A stretch of DNA of 64,000 nucleotides from an uncultured Lachnospiraceae bacterium. Lineage in GTDB: Bacteria > Bacillota > Clostridia > Lachnospirales > Lachnospiraceae. Shown here in pieces: positions 55,199 to 63,239 of this stretch. A program made the translations under genes and the position numbers. Location of the stretch: contig CANCYO010000006.1 in NCBI GenBank assembly GCA_947382415.1, positions 20,179 to 84,178 on the forward strand. Direction: 5' to 3'. The number at the start of each line of letters is the position of its first letter. Position 1 is the stretch's first letter. Under the pieces are notes generated by a model that was given only the letters and a program-made list of their open reading frames with translations, searched no databases and had not been told where the DNA came from.

Positions 55199-57455
55199 AC
55201 TGTACAGGATATGGCGCAGACCGGGCTTTATCCTGGCCATTTGCTCCTTGCTCCTGACACAGCTCTTTCTCCTCTGGTATACCAATCTGCCCGGCGAAGA
55301 CGAGCCCGGCCTGTCAGCCCGCAAAGCGGTGTGGAAGCAGCTTTCGGACATGGACGAGACGCAGAAAGGCGATTATCTGGCCGGTCTGAAGGAGACCCTT
55401 GATAATATGTGCTTTGTCCGCGATGTCTGCGTCATGCAAAGCCTCTCAGGCGAGATGGGAAGCACTCTGGCCATGCAGGAAATGCAGCGGCGGCCCGGGG
55501 TGTTTGAGGCCAATTACAAAACCTTCCAATCCGGCAGCTATCTGCGGTTTACCGACTCTCTGGAGAAGGAAGCAAGGCTCATCGGAGAACTCTATGAAGA
55601 ACAGCAGGCAGCGGCGGGCTATGAAGATTATCTGCTCTCCACCGGCACATCCGAAGACACTCTGGCAGGCATCTCCATCTTCGGGGGAGAGCGCCGCGAC
55701 AGCTTTGCCGCCAGAAATATTGCCAAAAGCGCTTCCGACTATGAGCGCCTGCAAAACCGGAAAATACGCTTCACCCCCTCAAAGGGAATCGCCTCCGCCA
55801 TGGAAGCGCCGTTCACGGACCTTCTTTTGTATCTGGCGCTCCTGCTGTTTCTGGGCAGTCTCATGATGGAGGAAAAAGAGAAAGGCCTTTTCTACATTAC
55901 GCGCTGTACCAGATACGGCAGACGACAGAACATCTGCGCCAAGCTCTCAGCGCTCTGGATTCACAGTCTGGCGGCCACAGCACTGTTTTATGCAGTCAAT
56001 CTCCTCTTCTGGGGACAGTGTACCGGCTGGTGGGATTTGGGGGCAGCTCTGCAGTCCCTTGCGCCATATCGGGAGAGCTGCCTGCCTCTGAGCATCGGAG
56101 GCTATATTCTGCTCTCCATCCTCACCAAATCGCTGGTGTTCTTCGGCCTCGGTGCGCTGCTTGCCACCGTCTGTATACTCTCCGATATCGCCGCGCTTCC
56201 CTTTTTCACCGCCGCGGCGCTGGCGGGCGTAAGCCTGCTGCTCTATGGGACGATTCCCGCGGCCTCTGCGGGAGCCCCGCTCAAATACCTGAATCCGGCG
56301 GGACTTTTACGGACCCAAAACCTGTTTGGGACCTATCTCAACTTTAATCTGCTGGGATATCCGGTCTCACGCCTCTCCATATCTCTGCTTGTGACCATCC
56401 TGCTTGCGTCCGCAGGCATAATCGGCACATTTCTGTTGTTCTGCACAATGCCAAGACTGGAGGCCCGAAAGCTCCTGCCCTGCCTGCAGCTTCCCTTTCG
56501 CCCTCACTCCGGCCTTCTGCGCCACGAGGTCTACAAGCTGTTCGTCCCGGGCCGGGCACTGCTGTTTTTACTGCTGTTTGCCGCCCTGTTTGTATGGAAA
56601 AATGCAGGCCGCACTTATCACCCCTCCTTTGGCGAACAGTATTATCAGGATATTATGCTGAGATTAGAAGGAGGTCTCACCGTACAAAAGGAAGAGTTGA
56701 TACAGGCTGAACAGAACCGCTATGACGAAGCCTTCGCACATATCCAACAGATTGAGGAAGCGGTGAACTCGGGCGCATTGTCCCGGGACGCGGCGGAGCT
56801 TATGAAAGCACCGGACTATGCCGTCACAGCCTTCTATCCCGAATTTATACGGGTCAAAACGCAGTTTGACCGTATCAGGACACAGGGCGGAAACTTCGTA
56901 TACGACACCGGCTATCTTTATTTGCTGGGAATCTGGGACGACACCCTGCCCACCGACCTGTTGATCCTGTCCCTGGGGATCATCCTTATGACAAGCGCAG
57001 GACTGCCCATTGAATACCGCTGCAACTCCCTCTTTCTGCTGGGCGCTACCCGGACAGGAAAGCGGCGCATCCTCCGTCTCAAACTCCTGATTCAGATTAC
57101 GGCGGCCATCCTGCTCTCCCTCGTCCCGATCCTGTGCCGTACGCTGTGTATTCACGCCGTTTATCCGCTGCACTACCCGGGAGCGGCTCTGCAAAGCATC
57201 CCGCATTATGCAGGCTTTGCCCTGCCCATATCCATCGGCCTGCTTCTCCTGCTGTTTGTCCTATCACAGGCCGCTGCTGCCGCGCTCACTGCCCTGTGTA
57301 CCTTCGCGCTGTCTGCGCGGTGCAGGAGACAGACGCCCACCATGGTCCTCTCCCTGCTGCTACTGACAGCACCCATTCTCCTGCAGCTTCTGGGACTGGT
57401 CTGTGCCGGTTGGTTCCCGCCATACTCGCTCTATACCTTTGCGGGAAGCCTGTGA
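55176..57455 (+). CDS. Large ABC transporter permease
   Basis: A 759-residue permease with about twelve membrane helices in two clusters separated by extracellular segments, one at about 35-190 and another at about 490-590. It looks like a duplicated ABC-2 type permease in a single chain, twice the usual length. ATG 55176 has GGAGGAGGAA directly upstream and overlaps the end of the ATPase gene. No known substrate can be named. Confidence 0.85.
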   Translation: MLRLIPFELYRIWRRPGFILAICSLLLTQLFLLWYTNLPGEDEPGLSARKAVWKQLSDMDETQKGDYLAGLKETLDNMCFVRDVCVMQSLSGEMGSTLAMQEMQRRPGVFEANYKTFQSGSYLRFTDSLEKEARLIGELYEEQQAAAGYEDYLLSTGTSEDTLAGISIFGGERRDSFAARNIAKSASDYERLQNRKIRFTPSKGIASAMEAPFTDLLLYLALLLFLGSLMMEEKEKGLFYITRCTRYGRRQNICAKLSALWIHSLAATALFYAVNLLFWGQCTGWWDLGAALQSLAPYRESCLPLSIGGYILLSILTKSLVFFGLGALLATVCILSDIAALPFFTAAALAGVSLLLYGTIPAASAGAPLKYLNPAGLLRTQNLFGTYLNFNLLGYPVSRLSISLLVTILLASAGIIGTFLLFCTMPRLEARKLLPCLQLPFRPHSGLLRHEVYKLFVPGRALLFLLLFAALFVWKNAGRTYHPSFGEQYYQDIMLRLEGGLTVQKEELIQAEQNRYDEAFAHIQQIEEAVNSGALSRDAAELMKAPDYAVTAFYPEFIRVKTQFDRIRTQGGNFVYDTGYLYLLGIWDDTLPTDLLILSLGIILMTSAGLPIEYRCNSLFLLGATRTGKRRILRLKLLIQITAAILLSLVPILCRTLCIHAVYPLHYPGAALQSIPHYAGFALPISIGLLLLLFVLSQAAAAALTALCTFALSARCRRQTPTMVLSLLLLTAPILLQLLGLVCAGWFPPYSLYTFAGSL

Positions 57456-57481
57456 GCTCCATCCTTTGCCCTCCTGCCGGA

Positions 57482-58882
57482 TCAGCGCTCCGGCAGGATC
57501 AGCTCCGGCAAGACCAGCTCCGCCAGGAAACCGCCGTGGACGCTGTGTCCCACCACGGTTTCTCCGCCGTGGGCATCCATGATCTGTTTCACGATCAACA
57601 GCCCCAGTCCATGGCGCTGCTCCACAGCCTCGCCGCATACCATATAATGAGGCGTATTCCGCAATCGGTGAAGCTGTTCCTCCGTGACTCCCACACCGTC
57701 ATCCTCCACCCTCACGCAGCACCTCTCATCCTGCGCTTCCACACGGACAAAGATATCACAGCCCTGCTCATTATGATTGATGCAGTTTTGTATGAGATTG
57801 CTCACTGCCCGCTGCAGCAGCGTTTTATCCACATTTACAGGGCATACGCCCAGAGCCTCGTCCGTCTCCCAATGAATGGGGTATCTCCCGTCGATATCCA
57901 GATTGATAAAATCTACCGCCACCTGCCTTACGATCGAGACCAGATTTTCCTGTGTGAAATGACCGGACTGCATATTGTACTCCAGTCTGGAAGCCAGATT
58001 CAGATCATTGATCAGATTCCTGATCCGCTCGCTCTGCCGCAGGATGACTGCCGCCTTGCCCTGCTGCTCCTGCGTCAGCCCATTGTCCTCCCCAAGCTGT
58101 CCCGCATAGCCCATCACCATGGACAGAGGCGTCCTGATATCATGAGACACCCCTGCGATCCAGTTTGCCCGCGCCGTCTCTTTTTTCCGAAGTTCCTGTT
58201 TCTGGCTGCACAATATTTCGGAGGTACGGTTGATACTCGCCGCCAGCTCCGACAAAAGCCCCCGCTCCCGCAGACACACCGCTTCCCCCTCAGGCAGGGC
58301 CTGTATGCCTTCCACAATGGGCCGGATGGTCCGAAGCAGCCCTGCGTTGGCAATGACATAAATGAGAAGGATCAGCAGGATATTTACTGCCAGTACGCTA
58401 AGCGCCGTCCTGGGAAGATTGGCGATAAAATCCAGATCCCAGGTAGGCCACATGGACTTCCAGTACCGGTCTTTGGGATAGCCCAGAACCACCAAACCTC
58501 CCTCAACCTCCCCCGCATAAGTGGGATAGTCTTTTACATATCCCAGCGTCAGTCTGGAGATATCCCCAAGGGAAAACTCTCCCGGGATCTCCTCCGGCAG
58601 ATTATCCGTGTTCCACACCACCCGGTGCGTCTCCTCATCGATACAGATTGCCCAGAAATCGCTCTGGGCCAGACGCTCCGCCAGCTCCCCGTCACATACA
58701 TACCCCTCCGGTGTCCTCTGCAGCGCCGCTCCGATCTCCTTTGCCTCGGTGTAAGGAGAACCGCTGGCCGTCCGGGATCTCCCCACCATAAACAGACATG
58801 CTATATTCAAAAACAGGATCAGCACGGAACTGATCATCAATATTCCCATAAAACGCCGTATCAGCTTCGGCACACTTTTCAT
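57482..58882 (-). CDS. Membrane sensor histidine kinase
   Basis: A 466-residue kinase. A membrane helix at about 14-34, an extracellular domain of about 130 residues, a second helix (about 165-185), a HAMP-like region, HisKA (GVSHDIRTPLSMVMGY) and HATPase (NLIQNCINHN, DDGVGVTEEQ, RHGLGLLIV) are visible. It is convergent with the ABC permease gene at 57455 and 80 nt downstream of its response regulator. AAGGAG is upstream of the start. It probably detects antimicrobial peptides or the transporter state. Confidence 0.93.
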   Translation of the reverse strand: MKSVPKLIRRFMGILMISSVLILFLNIACLFMVGRSRTASGSPYTEAKEIGAALQRTPEGYVCDGELAERLAQSDFWAICIDEETHRVVWNTDNLPEEIPGEFSLGDISRLTLGYVKDYPTYAGEVEGGLVVLGYPKDRYWKSMWPTWDLDFIANLPRTALSVLAVNILLILLIYVIANAGLLRTIRPIVEGIQALPEGEAVCLRERGLLSELAASINRTSEILCSQKQELRKKETARANWIAGVSHDIRTPLSMVMGYAGQLGEDNGLTQEQQGKAAVILRQSERIRNLINDLNLASRLEYNMQSGHFTQENLVSIVRQVAVDFINLDIDGRYPIHWETDEALGVCPVNVDKTLLQRAVSNLIQNCINHNEQGCDIFVRVEAQDERCCVRVEDDGVGVTEEQLHRLRNTPHYMVCGEAVEQRHGLGLLIVKQIMDAHGGETVVGHSVHGGFLAELVLPELILPER

Positions 58883-58962
58883 CTGCCGTCATCTCCTTCC
58901 GCTTCTTCTCGCTTCTTCTCGCTCTCATCCTCCCGCTCCGTCTCCGGCCCCCTTACGCTCTA

Positions 58963-59688
58963 TCACGGTCTGCCGCTCTCCACAATCAGCCTGTAACCCA
59001 GCCCCTTGACCGTCACCAGAGAAACCGGCTGTGAAGGATTCTGCTCTATCTTTTCCCGGATACGCCGGATGTGCGCCATCAGCGAATTCTCGTAGCCGAA
59101 GGGATTGTCCCCCCATGCGGCCTCGCACAGGGCATCAATGGTCACGATGCGCCCCGCGTTGCGGTACAGCGCGGACAACAGCTCATATTCCTTGGCCGTC
59201 AGCGGAATATGCTCTCCGTCCTTCCTGACCTCGGCACGGGCAAAGTCAATCTCGCTGTGCCGCAGTCTCACCAGCGGGCTTTCCTCTTTATAACTTCTGC
59301 GCAGGATCGCCGTCACGCGAAAGATCAGTTCTCTCGGAAGAAACGGTTTCACCACATAATCATCCGCTCCCAGACCAAAGCCTTTGAACTTGTCTTCATC
59401 CTCTCCCCGGGCGGTGAGAAAGATTACCGGATATCCGACCCTGCCCCAAGCCGCCCCTGCCCTTAACCGCTCCAACAGGGTAAAACCGTCCCCATCCGGC
59501 AACATCACATCCAGAATAGCCAGCTCCGGATCAAAACGCTCCGCCAGAGCCAGCGCTTCCCTGACGCTCTGGGCCACCGCTATATTATGAAAGCCTTCCG
59601 CCCTGAGAACAGACTCCACCAACTCCAGCAGCTCAGATTCGTCATCCACTAACAGGATCCTCTTGTCTCTCAGATATTCATCATTCAT
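58963..59688 (-). CDS. OmpR-family response regulator
   Basis: A 241-residue regulator with phospho-acceptor Asp60 in ILDVMLPDGDG, the conserved Lys in YVVKPFLP, and a winged helix (LTAKEYELLSALYRNAG; LMAHIRRIREKIEQ; VKGLGYRL). It is divergent from the immunity-type ABC transporter, and TGTAAGG repeats with an 11-bp period lie between them (59797-59836). It should pair with the kinase at 57482-58882. Confidence 0.94.
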   Translation of the reverse strand: MNDEYLRDKRILLVDDESELLELVESVLRAEGFHNIAVAQSVREALALAERFDPELAILDVMLPDGDGFTLLERLRAGAAWGRVGYPVIFLTARGEDEDKFKGFGLGADDYVVKPFLPRELIFRVTAILRRSYKEESPLVRLRHSEIDFARAEVRKDGEHIPLTAKEYELLSALYRNAGRIVTIDALCEAAWGDNPFGYENSLMAHIRRIREKIEQNPSQPVSLVTVKGLGYRLIVESGRP

Positions 59689-59796
59689 CGGAACGCCTCT
59701 CTTTCTGAAATTTACCTGCTCATATTTAAATTAATCTGCCCTTACATCAAAGAATTGTACCACACCACAAATACTTTTTGACAAAAAGAAACGGAT

Positions 59797-59851
59797 TGTA
59801 AGGTAAATGTAAGGCAGCGGAAATGTTACCGTAAGACGACTGCGCTAAGAT
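59797..59851 (+). promoter_or_regulatory. Regulator box and promoter of the immunity-type ABC operon
   Basis: TGTAAGG occurs at 59797-59803 and 59808-59814 (11-bp period), and CGTAAGA at 59830-59836 falls three periods later. A TAAGAT -10 box lies at 59846-59851 without a good -35 box. A single inverted copy (CTGCCCTTACAT) near 59737-59746 faces the regulator gene. A 15-bp palindrome CTTTTTGACAAAAAG lies at 59774-59788. Confidence 0.6.
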
Positions 59852-59911
59852 AGAACCAAACAAAGATATTTCACGGCATTATGCCGATGTTCAAAAAGGA
59901 GGAGTATATGT

Positions 59912-60709
59912 ATGAACAGTATTGCCGCAAATCCCGTTCAGACGGAAATCATTCAGACCACAAATCTGACCAAAGCCTACGCAGACTATACGGCTGTGTC
60001 AAGGCTAAATCTGCACATCCCCAAAGGAACAGTCTACGGATTCCTCGGTCCCAATGGCGCAGGCAAATCCACCACCATGAAAATGCTGCTGGGACTGACC
60101 CGGCCCACCGGCGGTTCTTTTACCATAGACGGGAAACAATACCCCGGAGACAGGGTAAAGATACTCCGGGAGATCGGCTCCTTCATAGAGGCCCCCGCCT
60201 TCTACGGCAATCTCACGGGATGGGAAAATCTGGAAATCATCCGCAAATTGCTGGGACTGCCCAGATCCGCTGTATCTGATGCGCTGGAGCTGGTGGCTCT
60301 GACTCCATACAAAGACCGGCTGGCCAAACGATACTCTCTTGGCATGAAACAGAGGCTGGGACTGGCCGGAGCTTTGATCGGCAGACCACCCATCCTGATC
60401 CTGGACGAACCCACCAACGGACTGGACCCGGTGGGCATCCACGAGATCCGGACGCTGATCCGCTCCCTGCCGCAAAAGTTCAACTGTACCGTGCTGGTCT
60501 CCTCCCATCTGCTCTCTGAGGTGGAACTGATGGCGGACACGGTAGGCATCCTAAACCGTGGACACCTGCTCTTTGAGGGTACGCTGGAAGAATTGAAAAA
60601 TACCGCTGCGGCACAGGGATATCCCACCGACAATCTGGAAGACACCTTCCTCGCGCTCATCGGCGCGGATAACAACCGAAGAACTACCGCGCAGGGAGGT
60701 GCAAAATGA
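59912..60709 (+). CDS. Lantibiotic/bacitracin immunity-type ABC transporter ATPase
   Basis: A 265-residue BcrA/LanF-like ATPase. Walker A is GPNGAGKSTTMKMLLG, the signature is YSLGMKQRLGLAGA, Walker B is ILILDEPTNGLD and the H-loop is VSSHLLSEV. AAGGAGGAG lies 6 nt before the ATG. It overlaps the first permease by 4 nt. With the next two genes it forms an F-E-G type exporter that removes membrane-active peptides. Confidence 0.94.
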   Translation: MNSIAANPVQTEIIQTTNLTKAYADYTAVSRLNLHIPKGTVYGFLGPNGAGKSTTMKMLLGLTRPTGGSFTIDGKQYPGDRVKILREIGSFIEAPAFYGNLTGWENLEIIRKLLGLPRSAVSDALELVALTPYKDRLAKRYSLGMKQRLGLAGALIGRPPILILDEPTNGLDPVGIHEIRTLIRSLPQKFNCTVLVSSHLLSEVELMADTVGILNRGHLLFEGTLEELKNTAAAQGYPTDNLEDTFLALIGADNNRRTTAQGGAK

Positions 60710-61440
60710 GTCTGAGCATTGAATTCAAAAAGGCAAAGCGGACCGGGTTGGTTCCCGCATTTGTCGGAGGCGGTATACTGGCCGCAGCCTTTCCCATTGT
60801 GAATATGGCCGTCCGAAGCGAACTGTACACAGATCTCCCCGGAACGCCTGTCCGGATTCTGTTTGACGCGAACTGGTCCATGATGGCCATGCTCAACCTC
60901 CTTCTGGTCACAGTAGGAGCGTCCCTTTTATTTAACGCGGAATATGAGAACAATGCCCTGCAGAAGATGTGTTCCCTGCCCGCCCGGGAGAGCGGACTGT
61001 TTTTCGGAAAGCTCCTGTTGATGGCTGTCCTTTGCACGATGGCTCTGACCACAGAAGCTCTGGGAACAGCCTTCTGCACCGTTTACTGGTTTGGTCAGCC
61101 TGCAGGGCTCTCTGCCGGTTTCTTAGTGGAACTGCTGCAAAGCTTCGGATATGAACTGCTGTTGCTGCTCCCTGCAGCCGCACTCTCCCTGCTGCTGGCA
61201 TCCGCCTGCCGGAATATGTGGATTTCCCTCGGGATTGGCGTAATCTGCGTGTTTATCGCCACCATGCTGCCCACCGGGCGCTTCCTGCCGTCCTGTTTTC
61301 CATATGCCATGCCCTTCCGGATCCTTTCCGACGCCGCCCCGGACTGCGTCCGCGCTCTCATGATCGCAGCGATCCTGGAACTGTCCGTCATCTCTCTCGG
61401 AGAAATATTATTGATCAAAATCAGGAGGTCTCTCACATGA
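60706..61440 (+). CDS. Immunity ABC transporter permease, MutE/EpiE type
   Basis: A 244-residue permease with six membrane helices. Family features are the N-terminal EFKKAKRTGLV, NAEYENNALQKMCSLP after the second helix and a C-terminal helix with SLGEILLIKIRR. It overlaps the ATPase gene by 4 nt (ATGA) and the second permease by 4 nt, so the three genes are translationally coupled. Confidence 0.92.
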   Translation: MSLSIEFKKAKRTGLVPAFVGGGILAAAFPIVNMAVRSELYTDLPGTPVRILFDANWSMMAMLNLLLVTVGASLLFNAEYENNALQKMCSLPARESGLFFGKLLLMAVLCTMALTTEALGTAFCTVYWFGQPAGLSAGFLVELLQSFGYELLLLLPAAALSLLLASACRNMWISLGIGVICVFIATMLPTGRFLPSCFPYAMPFRILSDAAPDCVRALMIAAILELSVISLGEILLIKIRRSLT

Positions 61441-62210
61441 GCTTTTTATCACTTATCGGTATAGAATTCCATAAAGTCCGCCGCTCCAAAATTTTGTTGA
61501 TTCTGATTGCCACCGCCTGCATTCTGTGGCTGCCCGCCATTTTTCATGCGGACGTAAACTTTCAGACACAAGACATCTATGGCATCCTGCCGGAACACAA
61601 TTTTCTGATTCAGGGGTTTTTGGGCATGTCCTGGTTTATGTTTCCCGCCGCCATGGTTGTATGCACCGTACTGCTCCATCAGACGGAACGTAATAACCAT
61701 GGTATCTTAAAAATGCTTGCTCTGCCTGTCAGCACCGCCGGATTATGTCTGGCAAAATTTGTAGTGCTGCTGTGCCTTGCGGCACTCCAGCTTGTATTGA
61801 CTGTGGGTATGTACTATATCAGCGCCACCATCGTGTCCCACACGCAGAATTATTCCTTTATGCTCCCGCTCCCCTTTGTGCTGCGGGAAACAGGCCTGAT
61901 CTTTCTCTCATCCATACCGATGCTGACCTTTTTCTGGCTTGTATCGATCTGCATACAGACGCCGGTTTTTTCCATCGGGATCGAGCTGGCCTCCATCGTA
62001 CCCTCTGTGCTGGCCATCAACACCAGATTCTGGTTCACCTGGCCCATGTCCTATCCGCTTTTTGCCATTACAAACGAATACGGCAGACTGGCATCCAACA
62101 TGACACCTTCGGAAGTGAATTTCACTCCGTTTCTCACCGTGGCACTGAGCTTCTCGATCCTGTGCCTGTCACTGTCCTGCCTGAGCTTCGGCCGACATGA
62201 AAGGAGATAA
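61437..62210 (+). CDS. Immunity ABC transporter permease, MutG type
   Basis: A 257-residue permease with six membrane helices, starting SFLSLIGIEFHKVRRSK and containing HQTERNNHGILKMLALPVS, similar in layout to its partner. ATG 61437 overlaps the preceding stop (ATGA) and has AGGAGG upstream. It forms the second half of the membrane channel. Confidence 0.92.
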   Translation: MSFLSLIGIEFHKVRRSKILLILIATACILWLPAIFHADVNFQTQDIYGILPEHNFLIQGFLGMSWFMFPAAMVVCTVLLHQTERNNHGILKMLALPVSTAGLCLAKFVVLLCLAALQLVLTVGMYYISATIVSHTQNYSFMLPLPFVLRETGLIFLSSIPMLTFFWLVSICIQTPVFSIGIELASIVPSVLAINTRFWFTWPMSYPLFAITNEYGRLASNMTPSEVNFTPFLTVALSFSILCLSLSCLSFGRHERR

Positions 62211-62214
62211 CAAC

Positions 62215-62553
62215 ATGAATGAAAACAGCAACATGACTGAAAACAACAATATGAATGGAGATAACCATATGAAAAACACGATTCTCACCCTGATCAGTAC
62301 ACTCATGCTCTTTGCTCCTTGGACCATCCTGCCGCTTCGGACGAATGCCTGGGCGCTGGAATCCCCTGCGGCAGAGATCATGATCGCTTCCTATGCGGTG
62401 TTTATGATCTTCAGCGGTATCTTTACCCTGACCGCTTATCTGAAAGCACATGTGCAGAATTCATTAATAAAAGTCTGCCTTGTGATAAACGGTATGTACG
62501 CAGTGGGCGGAGCCGCCGCCCTGGCCATGATGGTGATTCCTGAAATACTGTGA
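62215..62553 (+). CDS. Small membrane protein of the immunity operon
   Basis: A 112-residue protein I do not recognise. The N-terminus (MNENSNMTENNNMNGDNH) is Asn- and Met-rich and hydrophilic, followed by three hydrophobic helices (about 22-40, 54-74 and 86-108). AAAGGAG lies 9 nt before ATG 62215, only 4 nt after the permease stop. It may be an accessory subunit of the transporter. Confidence 0.7.
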   Translation: MNENSNMTENNNMNGDNHMKNTILTLISTLMLFAPWTILPLRTNAWALESPAAEIMIASYAVFMIFSGIFTLTAYLKAHVQNSLIKVCLVINGMYAVGGAAALAMMVIPEIL

Positions 62554-62566
62554 CGGAGGAAGCGCT

Positions 62567-63064
62567 ATGATCAATAACCGTAATGCAATACCCGTCTTAT
62601 GCCTTGGCCTGACGTTCTGCCTGATCTGGGGACTCTCAGGCTGCGGCCTCGCTACCGGGGGCAGCTATCTGAAAAAGCAGCTTATCTGCGGGTTTGACGG
62701 CTGGATGCAAAACTTCAGCCGCCATGCCCTTACAAAAGAACAGGAACTGCAGGGAGAGAAAAGCAAAGGGAAAGATACCTATACCGGCAGCTACACCGCC
62801 ATATATGAAAAATTTAACGGAGAGGAAATAATCTTTGGCGGTACCGCTCTGGAACGCAGAGCCGGAAACTGCCTGACTGTAACCTATACCCTGAAAGTGA
62901 CCTCCGGCGAAGCTTCTCTGAACTGGCTCCACGACAACAAGGAACATATCATTGCAGAAGCCGACGGCAACAATACCTTTGAAGTCACCTTAGGCCCCGG
63001 TGACAACTACATCCTGCTGCGGGGAGAAGATTTTCAGGGAAGCCTGGAGTTGAGCGTGGAATAG
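62567..63064 (+). CDS. Unknown small lipoprotein of the immunity operon
   Basis: A 165-residue lipoprotein with lipobox LSGC (about residue 26), then a beta-rich domain (TYTGSYTAIYEKFNGEE; CLTVTYTLKVTSGEASL; TLGPGDNYILLRGED). It starts 13 nt after the small membrane protein, with GGAGG upstream. LanI-type lipoproteins often accompany LanFEG transporters, so an immunity role is plausible; no family match is claimed. Confidence 0.75.
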   Translation: MINNRNAIPVLCLGLTFCLIWGLSGCGLATGGSYLKKQLICGFDGWMQNFSRHALTKEQELQGEKSKGKDTYTGSYTAIYEKFNGEEIIFGGTALERRAGNCLTVTYTLKVTSGEASLNWLHDNKEHIIAEADGNNTFEVTLGPGDNYILLRGEDFQGSLELSVE

Positions 63065-63111
63065 CCGCCGCCAAAAATAACTTTTATGTATGGAATAATC
63101 AAAAAATGCGT

Positions 63112-63140
63112 TTGACACTAATTTCATTTAGTATTAATAT
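63112..63140 (+). promoter_or_regulatory. Promoter of the truncated secreted-protein gene
   Basis: TTGACA (63112-63117) and TAATAT (63135-63140) are separated by 17 bp. The start codon lies about 100 nt downstream, leaving a leader of about 90 nt. Confidence 0.65.
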
Positions 63141-63239
63141 GTGCTTGTAATAATAATTTAAAGTTCATTGTAATGCACAAATAATTGTTGCGAATATAAT
63201 ATTCCGGTTTGCAGCTAATCAGAGCAAAGGAGAAAAATT

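Noticed and set aside
57473..57497. 9-bp hairpin between the ABC permease and the convergent kinase as terminator
   Set aside because: Perfect stem but no T-run on either strand; it overlaps repeated CTCCGGCA segments coding the kinase C-terminus.
57134..58996. 620-codon plus-strand frame opposite the kinase gene
   Set aside because: The minus strand encodes a complete histidine kinase with all motifs; the plus frame is rich in His, Pro and Arg as expected for an antisense shadow.
59777..59806. TTGACA at 59778 as the -35 box of the immunity ABC promoter
   Set aside because: No acceptable -10 box lies 16-18 bp downstream; the sequence is part of a 15-bp palindrome instead.
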